64,000 bases of DNA from Quillaja saponaria (GCA_029379385.1 CM055607.1:11346001-11410000); one strand, 5' to 3'; shown: positions 32,323-46,298, numbered from the stretch's first letter. The notes: generated by a model not told the origin, from the letters alone. A program made the numbers and translations.

Positions 32323-34040
32323 CATTCCAAGGTGCAATAGCTAGTGTCAACCCCCCTCCTCCCAAAAATTGATTCTCATTCTCTAAGTGCTTCAGATTGT
32401 ATGGTTTAAGGTGGAAATTATTAAGTAGTGTAGGAGGTTCCTTGTTTTTAGTACACAGATGTTTTTAGTTTGTTTAATTTAATATTTGATCACATTGTCT
32501 CACATCGTTTATTTTTAATATAAAGTAAAAATACAATTATTATTGAAAATTTTTAAATTTACCCCATTTTAAAATTTTGATTTCAATTTTAAATTCCTCC
32601 TCATAAAAATCTCAATATAAATAATCTTTTTCATTTGAAAAAAAAGAAAAAAAAAGAAAAAGCATCACCATAATAGAATAGTAAAAATAGATCAAATTTT
32701 TAAGTTAAAATTCTTATAAATTCCTATTATTAGTACACATTAATTTATTTAAATTAATTTTAAAAATATAAAATTTACTTTCTCTCCCTTAATAACTATC
32801 CTCAATTAATTAAATATATTTTTTAATTAAGTGTAATTAAAAATGTATAATTTATTAATAACTACCTACTTTATTCATACTCATCTATTTAATTATTTAC
32901 ATATTTCTTAAATATGATTTGAAAACTTAAATTAATGATTATTATTTTAAATTTATTTTACATGTGGTTAAGTAGGTTACTGGCTTACCCGAAACCTGTC
33001 CCCTGTAAGCGGTTAAAAACGTGAGAAACACCAGCGGGCTGTACTAGGTTTTTCATTTCTCGGTTGGGTTCCCGCTGCTTGAGAGTGGTCTACAGTTTGT
33101 TGTGGAAGTTGCAGTAGCGGTTAGTGCTTTCCTTTCTCTCACTCATTCTCTCTCACATTCCTTCTACCCGCGTAGCTTAGTTCAACGCGTATGGCACATC
33201 CATGTCCTTCTTCTTCCACGTTTAACGGATTTATTTTTGAATTACCCGCCTTACGCTTTGTTTCTTCATATCTGTCATTAATTTTGTGGAAATTGCCAAA
33301 TTTCTACCGGTGTTTGTGTCTTGTTTTCGTTGCTACATTTGGATCCAAGTTATGAGCTCCGTGTTATCAATTCTTCTTTGAATGTAAAGTTACCCTTTGA
33401 AATTTGAGTTAAGTATCGTGTTAAATCGTCGTCTTCAATTAAGTTTGTCTACGGGGGATTGATTTTGTCCATATGAGAGTTTTTTACGCAGAAATGTAGA
33501 TGGAAATGTAATATAATAGTGGGTGTATGTACAATTTAATCTCAAATCTTAACCACCAGAGTGTAAGAAACTTTGCTATTTGAACATGACGGGTTCAGAA
33601 CCCTAGTGTTATGAAGGATGGGTTCTTGGTTCTGTGTCTGACTCGGGGTGAATATGCGTAGGTTGGGTTTTCTTCAATATATGAGTTCTACACTGTTAGA
33701 TTATGGTTTTCTTGTACTCTCCTTGTCTCTAACGGAATTATCTTGTTAGTTAAACTAATCTGATGTAAAAAAAAAAGTTATCCTACTTCTTCTTCTAACT
33801 GCCCTTGGATCTCCACACAAGTTCATTTGCACCAAGTGCATGTCCATGTGAACTATATGATGCGATATGCATATCACACATAACTCAACACGTATATATA
33901 AGGTTAAAGTTCTTGTTCTTGTCACATTTAAAGTATGACTTAGAAGGGGCGAAGTAAACGTGTTCAAGTATGTTGATTTTAGAAGTTTGTGATGCAGGTG
34001 TCTCCATCTCAGTAGTTTATGCGGTTATTGTACTAGAGGC
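32323..34040. other. Intergenic DNA and 5' leader region of the ASHH3-type gene
   Basis: 32323-32980 is A/T-rich without features. From about 33000 the composition rises in G+C. A likely transcribed leader follows (CT-rich stretch near 33120-33170), with an intron acceptor TGTGATGCAG near 33990-33999 before the start codon. No separate gene is supported. Confidence 0.45.
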
Positions 34041-37000
34041 ATGCCTGCGGCAAAAAAGGTTTTTAAACATTCTTCTTCCTTTATTTTTTCATTATTTTTT
34101 ATTGTCTATATATATAACTTGATCAGAGTGGGTTTCCATGACCTCGCCCTTGCATGGTTATATCCTGAAAGTGATATATAGGATATGCATAATTTCTGAC
34201 TTACTTCCATTTCTTTTACCTTTTCTTTTGGACATAGTTGTCAAGAGTTAATTTAAGTGAATTCCTCTTATATGCAAATGTGTGTGTATCTGCTTGTTGT
34301 CCATTTATATGTTTGTCTCCGATTATTTGGGAATAAGACTTGTTGACATGTTGTTGTTGTTTGATTGTGCAACATATTTCAGAAGAGGCTAAGCTATGTT
34401 AAATGTGTTTGCTCTCTCTATTTGAATATGTTTCTCTGTCTTTCTCTCAGTGAGTCGTCTGTTTCTGAGCCTGTTTGATGTTGTTGTTGTTGTTAAATGT
34501 ATGTATGTAAAGAAACCAATATCGAGGTAGCCACTTGATCTTTTACTGTTCTTATTTTGTTGTCGAATTGATGGCATCTCGTTCTCCATGATTACAAGTT
34601 TTAGATGAAAGCATGGATTTAAAGCTGGATGGAGTCCGTAATTTTCCTGGGAAACAATGTGGTAGGGAACAGGAAATTGTACTGGACTGTGGCAAAATTG
34701 TATGTGGATTTGTACTTGTGTTCTCTTTTCGATGTACTCCCCCCTCTTCTGCTGATCATAAGCATTACTTTGTTTAATATATTTTTTATTTATGTAGTCT
34801 TATTCTTGTTATTTTTCACACTATGTCCTATATGTATACACATATATTTACTAGGTGATACACTATTAGGCGCCTCTACTTTATCCACTGGAGAATTTTG
34901 ATATTAGCCTTATCTTATTGGTTGTTTTCTTGCTTCATTTTAGGACTTCCTATTTTGGAATAATTTAATTTGCACTTGGACTTGTGCATATCCTTCAACT
35001 GTAGTCAACTTATTGGATAACTGGGTTCCCTCTTGCTATTTTTGTCTAATTAGAATTCTGAGCAGAGCCGCGTTGGTTTTGTATTCAACAAGTTGCTGAA
35101 GCAGATTGGGGGTGAGGTTGACTTTGAACTGCCAGATTGGTTTTGTAAATGGAAGCCTATGTCCTATACTTTTATAAAGCGCAGTATCCTTTTCCAAATG
35201 CAATTTCAAAATGGACATATTGACAATAGTTTCTTAGTAGATTTTCTGTGGTTATATTCTTAGTATCTCGTTAATCTTCTCCTTCATCTTCTATTTTGAG
35301 TGTCTTTGTAATGAAAAGTTCCTTATGCTGGTTTTTTTTTTCTTTTTCAATAACTTTTGTGTGATTACCCTGCTGAAATTTTTGATTGCATCTAATTTAT
35401 GCTTTTACTTGTTCCAAGGTGTTTGATCCTCCCTCGGTCTGTCTTTTGTTCTATATATCTATGTTTCGTTTTCTTTCAGATGGCTTGATACGCTTGAATA
35501 ATCTTATTTTGTTGTTAATGACAAATTTAAGATATCTATCTCACTAAGAAGATGAAAAGACGGATTGAGGATGATGGCATATTCTGTTCCTGTAGTCCAT
35601 CACCTGAATCTTCCAGTGTATGTGGTAGAGATTGCCATTGTGGGTAAGCAATGGGGTGCTTCTCATGAGTCATGATATTCTGATCCCTTGCTAAACTCTC
35701 ATACACCCTCCTCTTTACTTGAGTCACCATTGTGAATTTTTTTCTTTAGATAATCAGTTACAGTTGTTTCCTTGTTGGTTAGTACTTAGTAGTATGCATC
35801 TTATTTCAATTGCATTGTTGTGGTATATTATCAATGCAACAGTTATCTGTTGGATGAGAATCAATCAAAGTGTTTTTTAAAACAAATTTGAGTGGATGTT
35901 ATTGGGTAGTAATCTATTGTTGGACTCTCATTTTTTTTATTTTTTTTACACTGTTCAGGGCAAAATGATAAAATGTCATGTGCTTTATTCATTGCAAAAT
36001 CGTGCCCTCCTAATTTGTGGATTATGTCCACCAAAAGAAGGAAAATATGCATGTTGTGTTCTTCTATCATGTCTTCTTTCTCTTTTCTTTGACTGCTCAT
36101 TGGTAGGACATGTATTGGAAAATACGGATCAAAGTGCAGTAGTTGGACCTGGTTTTCTGTTTATGAATGTTTTATATTGATATCTGATGATATTTCCCAT
36201 TATACTTGAATCAAGTCTCGTTATCAAATTGACAAGTGTTTGTTGACTGCTGTGTTTCTACAGGATGCTTCTGTCTAGTTGCTCCTCTGGCTGTAAATGT
36301 GGGAATTCATGTCTCAACAAACCCTTTCAGCACCGTCCCGTGAAAAAGATGAAATTGGTGAAGGTATAAGTTGTTGGCTTAGGAAAATCAAATTTGTTTA
36401 TTTATTTATCAATAGTTTGAGAATTCCTCTGACACATACTTTCTAGTTCTGTGTGAATTTTAATCAATTCAGAATCAAAGCGGTTTCACCCATTTAGTTG
36501 GAAATCTTCAAGCGGTTTCACCCATTTAGTTGGAAATCTTCAAGCGGTTTCACCCATTTAGTTGAAAATCTTCATCCAAATTACTATTTTATTCTTGTTT
36601 TTTTTAACGTATATCTGTAGGCTACATTTGTATTAAGTCAAGTCATATTCTGGTTCAAATGTTTTGTAACTTCTAGAAGTTATTTACCAACTTAAATTTC
36701 TGTCATAATAATTGCACTTAACGTTCCAAGTTAAAAACTAAGGGTTCACTTTTGTAGACTGAGAAATGTGGTTCTGGAATTGTAGCTGATGAAGATATCA
36801 AGCATGGAGAGTTCGTCATAGAATACGTGGGAGAAGGTGACAACCGACAAACTACTTACTTATTGAGTTTCTTTCAGAAACTCAGAATCTATAGTTATAT
36901 ATTTTATTGCTTTTGAACCCTGCTAATCGATTTTCTTCTTTAATGGAAGTTATCGATGACAAAACATGTGAAGAAAGGCTTTGGAATATGAAACACCGTG

Positions 37001-39749
37001 GCGAGACAAACTTTTACTTGTGTGAAATCAATAGAGATATGGTAATTGATGCGACATACAAGGGGAATAAGTCGAGATATATTAATCATAGTTGCAGGCC
37101 CAATACTGAGATGCAGAAGTGGTACTCATCTAATCTTTATCTGGTATTGTTATTATTGTGGAAGGCACTTCATCTAACATGCATTTGCTTCTCTCCCTCC
37201 TTCCTAAGGATAATAGATGGTGAAACAAGAATCGGCATATTCGCCGCTTGTCACATACGAAAGGGCGAGCATCTGACTTATGATTATCAGTAAGAGCTCC
37301 TGCTTAATTCTTTAGACTTATGATTATCTGTATGGGCTGCTTCATTCTTTAGTTATGATTATCTGTATGGGCATTTGCTTCATTCTTTATTTGCATCCTT
37401 CAAAAGCATTGTATCATATAACAATATGGAAATCCTACTCCAGTCTAACAAATTTGGCAGGTTTGTTCAATTTGGTGCAGATCAAGATTGCCATTGTGGT
37501 GCTGTAGGCTGCAGGCGTAAGCTGGGAGCCAGACCTACGAAGCCTAAAATGTCTTCAGATGCTGCACTAAAACTTGTAGCATACCAGGTGGCTATGTCCA
37601 CTCCCAAATTGAAAGCAACTCTATCTGAAAAAAATGTATGTATACTTTGGACGTTCCATTATATCAAATTGACTTTTTGTTGCCTTTATTCTGGTATATT
37701 TTTTATTAAAATTCTTTGCTTGTAACTTGTAAGCAACGGTTTCCTTTTTATAGGGTAAACATATTACCTCCTGAGCTTCACCTATTGTGTCAATGTTTTC
37801 ACCTCAACTTTTGAATGTACTTGTGCACTATTTCAACTTCTTTTTTGTATCAATTTGATTTATAATGGGATGGTTCCTCTACTTAATAAAGAGTTTCAAA
37901 AAAGTTTGAGGGGACTTTTGGAAAACTGAAACATGTCAGAGACAGTTTAAAAAATAATGGAAACATGTCAAATCTTATGGAGATGTTACAAAATTCTTCT
38001 TATGGATGATTAATATTCTTCTGAAGTTTAGTTGAGTGTGTGGTACAGCCTATGGTCCCTTGAGTTACTAAATTAATATTCCAGTCATTTTGATATATGT
38101 TACGTGTTTCAAAGTTGACATTCATTTTTCTAAATACAAATTTGTTTATGTTCACAATAAAACAGTATTATTTTTAGTTTCTAATATGTTCATATGTTTC
38201 ATGAATTTAATTAGTTAGTTAAACCACAACTATAGTATGTTGAATTCGGAAATAAGAAGGCCTAAACAGTCCACCTCAGTTCTGTCCTTTGTTTTGCTGT
38301 ATAGAATGACCTGACCATATTTTTTTTTGGGTTTTGGAACTTCTGTTTTATATTCTCTTCAGTTGCTACTTTCATCCTGCTGCTCTGTTTCTATTCTTCA
38401 TTTGTACTTTTGTTCTGTTAAAATCATAAGTGGGCATATTGTGTAAGAGAGGGGCACTGTTTTCTGAAAGTCAACTTGTTCTGTTCCGTATTATTATCTG
38501 GGCTTCTGCTACTATTCTAATTTAACAGTGACATTTTGAACTCAAATAGTGTCTACCAATTAAAAGGTGTCATCATTTGAAGCTGAAACAGTTTGACCTT
38601 AGAATTTGATATTGTACTATTGATTTATGGTTATGTGACTCGTAATTGAATAATTGCTTTTATTGTTTCCCTTGTGTATTATTTTGCATTCATACGGAGT
38701 TCTGCAAAATATGGACTAATTGTGGGACCTTTGTCTGGAATAGGTTCATGAGAATGGTGGATTGCCTGTAGGTAAGCAGCTTTTTTTTCTTTTATGATAT
38801 GTTTCTTCTGTTATAATTTGTATTTTGTTTATATTCCTTATACGTGACGCCTTCGTTCTCTAACTCAGGAAGGACTCATGTTCCTAATCAGCAGAAGTGC
38901 TTGCGCAATTGCATTGGTGAAGTAATTAGGATTACTCGCCCTGTGAATGAGAGGTATCTTCGTAGTCGGGGATTGCATGCGACATGCACAGGGATTTCAA
39001 TCAGTTTTCTTTAAATTCAAGTTGCCAACTGAAACATTTTGGGGTTAAGACTTGTTGTCATTGAGGTTTTTATTACATGCCTATATGATGCTTATGGATT
39101 AGTTTTTGACATAATTTGTGCCTTTAGATTTTTTGTATGCATTATTGCTTTGAGCATTTTTACTTGCAATTGAAGGAATCATATATTTTTATACATATCA
39201 GTTGCTTTTGCAAATCTATTTTAAGAACTAATGTATTTTTTTTTTATGTCATATATTAGTCTTTTTTTATCATTAACTTAATTGCATCAGATTAAAGATA
39301 TAGGATTTATGTGGGGTTGATGTTCAGGTGAATGTTGGCAACTGAAGTACTTTAAGCCTATTGCTGAGATTGGGACTATATTGTCTGTTCTAAAATTGAA
39401 TGTTATAATCATGCAGCTACTGCATTTAGATTCGGTTTATTCTTGCCGTGTTTGTTTATATAATCGTGATTGCTATAAGTTTGTTTAAGGAGTTGTGTTT
39501 GATGTAGTATTATTCTTTGTAGAACTTCTGTTAAATATATTCTGCATTATATAATGCTACAGGTGTTTTGGTATCATTAAACGGTTTGATAAACGCTCCA
39601 AAAAGCACTCGGTAAGATGTACTTTTTGGTTTTTATGATTTAGATGAGCAGTGTATTATTGACATTTATTGTTTCAGATTATGTTTGAAGATGGCTCTGT
39701 CGAATTTCTTGATATGTCAAAAGAAGACTGGGAACTTGTGTCATTGTGA
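34041..39749 (+). CDS. ASHH3: SET-domain histone H3K36 methyltransferase, ASHH3/ASHH4 type, 12 exons
   Basis: Exons: 34041-34058, 35054-35183, 35532-35643, 36264-36363, 36758-36836, 36950-37121, 37209-37289, 37461-37635, 38744-38771, 38869-38953, 39563-39611, 39678-39749. Sum 1101 nt, 366 residues, all in phase with GT-AG ends. Order: N-terminal FELPDWFCKWKP, a cysteine-rich AWS domain (FCSC, CHCG, CKCGNSCLNKPFQ; about residues 66-115), SET domain (KCGSGIVADEDIKHGEFVIE, EVIDDKTCEERLW, catalytic-pocket RYINHSCRPN, GIFAACHIRKGEHLTYDYQ), post-SET DCHCGAVGCRRKLG, and a C-terminal module ending FEDGSVEFLDMSKEDWELV. These nuclear enzymes methylate histone H3, most likely Lys36. The 18-nt first coding exon is genuine: it supplies MPAAKK as in the family. 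Assignment to ASHH3 over ASHH4 is by resemblance. Confidence 0.93.
36478..36573. repeat. Three tandem copies of a 32-bp unit in an ASHH3 intron
   Basis: The unit AAGCGGTTTCACCCATTTAG plus TTGGAAATCTTC occurs three times head to tail (32-bp period) in intron 4; the third copy differs by one base. The near-identity implies a recent expansion and makes this a likely length-variable marker. Confidence 0.92.
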
Positions 39750-41754
39750 TGTAATTGTCTGAGTAAGTAGAACTTCTAATGGATATTGGTTGATTTTCAC
39801 CCCATGATGAACTTGCTTTACCAATTGAGCTAACAACTAGTTGGCCATGATAAACCCTGGTTTATTATGCTTTCATGGTTGAAGAATTTTGCTGAATCAA
39901 AAATGGTGGATAGAGATCGTAGTATTCACCCAATTGTAATATGTAAGTGCTTATTCCTCGTGGCATAAACAATGGCTTTTAAGCTGACTAATTCGAAATT
40001 AAGTTGGGAAAACTCTTGTTGGTTGCAGGTATTCAATTGCATTATTCATTTATCGTTGTCAACTATCTCATAGCCAAGGGGACATCTGTATTCAATTTAC
40101 TCACAATAATGATATACCTCAAAATCCTGATTGAACAATAAGGATTCATCATCCATCCTTATCAGGGAATCTAAAGTATGTTGTATTAAATGTAATTCTC
40201 TTCTGTACTTCTACACCTTTATTTTTTTTCTCTGCTTCGATAATAAGGAATCTGAAAATTCGTTCTTGAGGGAGAATCATAAACACCACTTCTTTTCAAT
40301 TGTTTCCTTTTTTTAGTTTCACTTTTATTTCACTTTGTGATGCTTGTTGTAACTTGTAACATTTTTAAATGAGAAACAACAAATAACTATCTATTTTTTT
40401 GGTGTTATTTTCAACTTTTATTTAGAGGTTAAGTAAGAATGCACATTACATTGGTATAGTTACTTTTTAAAACAATTGCCTGAGTCGAAAATGTGAAAAA
40501 AAATTGAGTTTACAATAAAGAAAAGAATTTTCTGCAAAATAATTCCTTAAAGTTTGTCTGATGGCACCTTATAAGACTAATATGATAGAATAAAATTACG
40601 TAATTAATTCTTATATTCTTATATAGAATTTGATAATAATAAGATAATATTAATTTATATTATTAACTTTTTTAATACTATGTGAGAAGCATAATCACCC
40701 TTTAAATTAATGAGGTGCTTCTTTTCAATATTTTTTTGTTAGTTTCACTTTTATTTGCCATCGTGATGCTTGTTGTAATTTGTAAGACAATGTAAATGAG
40801 AAACAACAAATAACTCTTTATTTTTTATTTTATTTTACTGAATATTCATTCTTGAAGGAGAAGCATAATCACCCTTTTAATTAATGAGGTGCTTCTTTTC
40901 AATTTTTTTGTTTTGTTAGTTTCACTTTAATTTCCAATTTTGATGCTTGTTGTAAATGAGAAACAACAAATAACTATTTTTCCTGTGCTATTTTCAACTT
41001 TTACTTAGAGGTTAAGTAAGAATGGACATTATATTCGTATATTATAAAAAAGAAAAGAATTTTTCGTTATATAATCTGTTAAGAGTTGGTTAATTACATC
41101 TCATAAAAGATAACATGAAAATATATAATTATATAATTATAAAAAATATATTTATATCAACATTATAATAATTATAAAATAAATTATATAGTTATATATT
41201 ACACAGTTCTGTATAACCTCTTAGAAAAATTAGAACTTATGGGAAAAAATAATTAGTTGGCAGGGTAATATTGTAAATTTGTGTTGCGACGGGCCCTTAT
41301 TATATGTGTTTTCAACACTTTGATACCGGTAAACACGCTTAACGACTAAGATTTCGATCCGGGAAATTTAATCTCCTCTCTTAATAAGTCTTTCGACTTA
41401 CCAATTTCTCGCGAATACCCAGATAACTTTTTCTTTTTGAAACTCGACGAATATCTATAAATATTTTTCAAAAATAATAAGCTGAAAATTAATCCGACTA
41501 CCACGATGAAATCATAGCATCCAAACACAAAAAGAAAACCCTAACTAAAACGAACGTTCCTCTTTTTCCCTACCCACTCTCTTCCTTCGACGTGTTCTAT
41601 CTTTGAAAATTAGTTGCAAACCTTCATCGTTAATCTATACCGTTGGATTTTGTTATTTTCATTCTTTGATCTGGAAGCTTCCTAATATTTTCGGCCTGAT
41701 CTGTCGTACGCGCTTCCTAGTCTGGCCCACGCGCCTTTTTCAGTCACTCCCATC
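39750..41754. other. Intergenic DNA downstream of ASHH3
   Basis: Contains the ASHH3 3' UTR, a diverged threefold repeat (40255-41050) and an AT-rich stretch to about 41280. The promoter and leader of the PHD-finger gene lie at the right end. No other gene is supported. Confidence 0.5.
40255..41050. repeat. Diverged threefold direct repeat
   Basis: A block with CTTCTTTTCAAT, TAGTTTCACTTTTATTT, GATGCTTGTTGTAA and AATGAGAAACAACAAATAAC occurs near 40289-40388, 40725-40814 and 40890-40975. Copies 1 and 3 also share the following TTAGAGGTTAAGTAAGAATG (40422-40441 and 41004-41023). Unit spacing is uneven and copies differ by small indels, so this is an old local duplication. Confidence 0.8.
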
Positions 41755-44700
41755 ATGGTCGTGAACGGAGGAAAGTCATTGAAGCGGATGAAGAGGCGAG
41801 TCACGGCTGATTTGTATGATTTTCTCACGTTTCCATCGTCGATCTCTGCGATGGAGGATTTCTCAGGTGGACCTTTCAGGTCAAACGTGCGATCGTTTTT
41901 GTCGAAGCATGCTCTTCTACCACCTCCGTCGGCTCTATTCCCACACCTACTGACGTGGCAGATCCTCTTCCGAGTTGGGGATTTGATGGAAGGGCCGGAA
42001 TCGAATCCGGCGGTGGTCTGTCTCGATATTATCGAAGAGGATGTTTCCAGATCCAGATCCGTCTATTGCGATCAGTGCCGAGTCGTTGGTGAGTTAACTC
42101 GCCGAGTCATTGACCGGTTTTTTCAGACCCTATAGTTCAAGGCTCAGGAGAAAACGCTTTCCTTCTCTCTTTAATTTATCGTGATAATATCGCAAAATGT
42201 GATTAGATTATTAATTAAATATTGTGAATTACATAAATATGATAAAAATTAAGCTAAGTGAATTATTAAACAAATATTAATATTTAGGGGGCTGTGATTT
42301 GTGAAATGAGAATCCGATTAAGAATGGCTTTGTAAGCATTTACAACATCTCGGTTGAAGTATGATTAGCCTGTGTAATTTGTCGCCGAGAAAATGATGAG
42401 AAAATCCTTTACTGTTTTTGGTCGTCAGCGACACGATAAGGACAAAGACATAAACAACTGTCATTATTATATGGTGGCCCCTAAACTAATACACGTGACA
42501 TGGCTTTTGCTTTGTGGCAATGGCTCTTTACACGTGGCATCCGCTACCCATTTTAGCTATATTTTAATTGGTAGTTGAATGCTTTTGCCATTGCGTGACA
42601 GCTATAATATTTCCGGAAATTTTACTTTCTCCAGATTTCCTTCTGTTGTGTTACTGGAGTACCAACTGGGAAATTTTATTTTTCCAAGTATTTTTTTTAA
42701 TTGAGGTATTTATTATTATTATTATTGTTGATTTTAATTTTAATTTTTTTTTTATGTGAATTTGATAAATTTATTTAGGTTGGAGTGGACATCCAGTTTG
42801 CGCGAAACGTTACCATTTTATAATCAAGGCTGATGGTAACTCCATTGGTGGGTACCACAAGCCATGTATGTGTTGTGGAGATATATTGCATTTGTCAGAA
42901 TCCAAGTGAGTTCATTCTTTTTATTGGCTTTCTTTTCTTCTGGTCTCTGGTTTTGACCTTGGGTTAAGCTGGTTTTGGTTTACAACCTAACCAACAAACT
43001 ACAAGTAGAAACCCAAGTGAGTTTATCTTTTATTGGGATGTTGTCATCTCTGACTTTTTCTTGTTTCAAATTCTTGTGGTGTATTGGTGAATCGGTGATA
43101 CTATAAATATAGATGTCGTGTTGGTAATGAACATGTGATTGGTATGAGGTGAAATATACAAATATGATTTATAGTGGAGGCCCATTGAATGATGTGCGGT
43201 GTTCCAACCAGAATTTGATTGGGTTGTGCTAAATTTTGGAGGAGAAAGAATACAATGAGATTAACATTATTACTTTGGATTACTTTACTCAAATATTCTC
43301 AGTTAGTATGTTGTGGTGAATATTTTCCTTCATATCATATAATTTAAAACTGTAAAATAGGTGTGGGGATGCTATATACGCTTTCCCATCCTAATAGTAA
43401 TGCGACAAATCTGTCTAATTTTAAGTCCCATTGAGCATCCTTTAGTTGGACTTCATTGTTATATAAAACTGAACAAATAATGAAGATATCAAATTTTAAC
43501 TATGCTACTCCTGTTCCCGTGTTAATGGCAGTTATATATTAATATGTCCTTTTCACTACTTGCAAGAGTAAGAGTTTCTTCTAATTGATTTCATATTGAA
43601 TTATTTATATTTTCAATGCTGATAGAGAGTTTATTCAAGTATAAACAGAAAATCTTTTTAAAGTTGTCTGCTAATTTGTTATTTGTTTTAATTAGTTAAA
43701 ATAGTATTTTTGTAATTATCTTATGTGATATGTAAATCAATTCTGCAATCAGGTGCAAGTCATGCAACCGCGTGACAACTACAGATGATGTTGAAGACTG
43801 GGTTTATAACCAGTTAGAGAACACCACTCATCTTTTGCATGGTGTAGTCCACGCAAATGGTTATGGACACCTCCTTCGTGTTAATGGCAGAGAAGGGGGC
43901 TCCAAGTTTCTTTCTGGCTGTCATATCTTGGACTTTTGGGATCGCCTGTGTAAATTGCTTGGAGTTAGGTTAGTATTCTTGATATTAAATGCAGTTTGTA
44001 ATTGATTACTGATGAAGCGTTCCTGATTACATCCCCTGTACCTATTTACTTTCCTCCCAATCCTTTCACCATTTTACACGGGGAAACACAAAAGGAAGGG
44101 GACAACTGGACAGAAAATGAAACTGAAAAAGTTGTTGCACAAAATATAAGTAGATGAGGAGAAGGACAAAAACAGTGGTGTTTTTTTTGGATGCAGTGGT
44201 GTTTTTTTTGGATGCTTGGAGTTTGGGTAGTTTGTTTGATGTGAAAGCTTAAGTGTACAATATAATGGAGCTTTTGTTGGTTATCTGTTTTGCTCATGAA
44301 AATAATGTATTTGTGCATGTCTTATAAATCAAATTGCATTTCACACACTTCCCCATCCCTGGCCCCTCTCTCTCTCTCTCTCTCTCTGTCTCCTTCCTTC
44401 TCTCATGGGAGATTGAGAATATGCTGTCTATTTCATTTCCCTTATTAAATTGTAGCTGTGAGTTAAACTGTAATTGTATTGTCTTTTCTGCATGAGCAGA
44501 AGGGTCAGTGTGATGGATGTGTCAAAGAAGTATGGGTTGGAATACCGCCTGCTTCATGCTATCACTGGAGGAAATCCTTGGTATGGTGATTGGGGTTATG
44601 AATTTGGTTCTGGTAGCTATGCTCTCACTCTTGATGTGTATAATTCAGCTGTAGAAACCCTATCCTGTATTCCTTTGTCCAGCTTCCTTTCTCAGGGACG

Positions 44701-46298
44701 GAAACCCCGCTCCCGTTTGCAGGATATAATCTCATATTACCAGTCCTTATCGGAGCGTGAGCTTGTAAATATTGGAGACCTCTTCTGTTTTTTGATGGGT
44801 TTGATTCATGATTCTCATAAGTCGTCATCAAGAAATGATGATGTCACCCACAAAAAACGTCGTACTTGTTCCTTTGGGGTGTTGTGCCAGTGGACTAAGA
44901 ATGACATTGAACGAGTGGAGGAGGCCATGCTCAGAGTGTTGCGTGCGGTCTCTGGATCCAACTGGGTTAGTTGGCGTGCTCTTAGGGGTGCTGTATGCAA
45001 GGTGGCCCCACCTCAGCTCCTTGATTACTGCCTTGCAGAGCTTGGAGGAAAAATGGCCCCTGGTGGTATGGTCGTTAATGCTCGATGTAATCCTGATTCC
45101 GGTGCTTTTGAATACAGGTAGCCACCATTATTTCAACACTCCAAAGAAGTCATGTTACTAGGAGATACTTAAAAAGCATGTGTTTTGGAAATAATCTATT
45201 GCGGGATCTTATAAACTACTGTTAGGCTTTAAGTAAGCTGACTCATGTGGCAAGATAAATATTCAAGGTTATGTCATTACTTACTTTAGTAGTCATATCC
45301 ATTTGATGATTGGTGTAAATTTTGAAATATCACTGTTCTTAGTGTCTATAACCTCTTTACATTCTTGTCATTAAGATGTCATAGTAGCAAGCTCATCAAT
45401 GACTGTCTATTCAGCTTCGTGCTTCACAGTTAGTCTGGTAACAGTGTCTGATGCTATGCTTTTTGTCAGACTCGAGGCTGGAAATGGCCTTCCTAATGGA
45501 ATCACTGCAGGCGGTGGTTTTCCGGTCTCTAATTCCCCTTCTGAAGAGAATCTCCTGCAGGACTTGAGATATTTGTATGCATCCCTTCTTCACCCACAAA
45601 CCATGGTAAACTTTGATCCTCAGGGAACGAGAGATCTTGCTATCAACTCTGCCGTGAAACTTCTCGACTGCAAGCAATTTGTGAAAAACTACATGCCGGA
45701 GAAGATGTTGGAGAAGACACATTCCCAAGAAATATGTCTCTCATGCCATGTAAAACTCATCAATGAGTCTGAAGAGAATGCTATTGATCCACCCTCAGAA
45801 TTGATTGTCTTGCCTCTAAATGCCACCGTGTCTGACCTCAAGCTTGAAGCAGCAAATGCTTTCCAAGATGTATATATAACGTGTAGAAGATTTCAGGTCG
45901 ATGAGCTACTTGACTATGGAGGTGTAGATGAATCCACCCAGGTCAATCGCTTGTTAGGACTAACAGAATTTATTCGAGTTGGAGGGAGATGTCCTGGAAA
46001 TAGTGGGTTGAGCAGGTTCCGAATGGAGCGTGGAGTTGAGAGGTGGACAGTTGATTGCAACTGTGGAGCTAAGGATGATGACGGGGAGAGAATGTTGGCT
46101 TGTGATAATTGTGGAGTGTGGCAGCACACCAGGTGTTCTGGCATCCATGATGCTGATCCAGTCCCTGCTCGGTTTGTTTGTCCAAGATGCTGGAGCTCCG
46201 ACCTTATGCCTAAAACCTGCAAGGATGACACAGTAACTAACACTGGCAGTAGTAGCTGCTTTGGAAAGAGCTTGCCGATGCCTTCTGATGTTCGTTGA
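41755..46298 (+). CDS. PHD-finger protein of the MS1/MMD1 group (At1g33420-like), 5 exons
   Basis: Exons: 41755-42088, 42779-42905, 43753-43968, 44500-45117, 45470-46298. Sum 2124 nt, 707 residues, all GT-AG and in phase. The N-terminus MVVNGGKSLKRMKRRVTADLYDFLTFP and the middle (WSGHPVCAKRYHFIIK, DGNSIGGYHKPCMCCG, THLLHGVVHANGYGHLLRVNG, KYGLEYRLLHAITGGNPWYG) are the conserved regions of the MS1-like family. The C-terminal PHD finger (about residues 625-672) has the C4HC3 ligands in CNCGAKDDDGERMLACDNCG, VWQHTRCSG and FVCPRCW. The family acts in the nucleus as chromatin-linked transcriptional regulators, several in anther or meiotic development; the role of this member is not established. No defect is seen. 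Confidence 0.93.
44361..44390. repeat. (TC)n microsatellite in PHD gene intron 3
   Basis: A run of about 12 CT dinucleotides near 44367-44387. Just upstream, at 44175-44214, a 21-bp unit (GTGGTGTTTTTTTTGGATGC-type) occurs twice. Confidence 0.85.

Noticed and set aside
36800..37300. Unspliced ORF at 36907-37293 as a short SET protein
   Set aside because: Its in-frame continuation reads through introns; exact splice sites at both ends restore the full ASHH3-type protein.
44046..44318. 90-codon minus-strand ORF
   Set aside because: Lies wholly within an intron of the PHD gene and arises from a short direct duplication.
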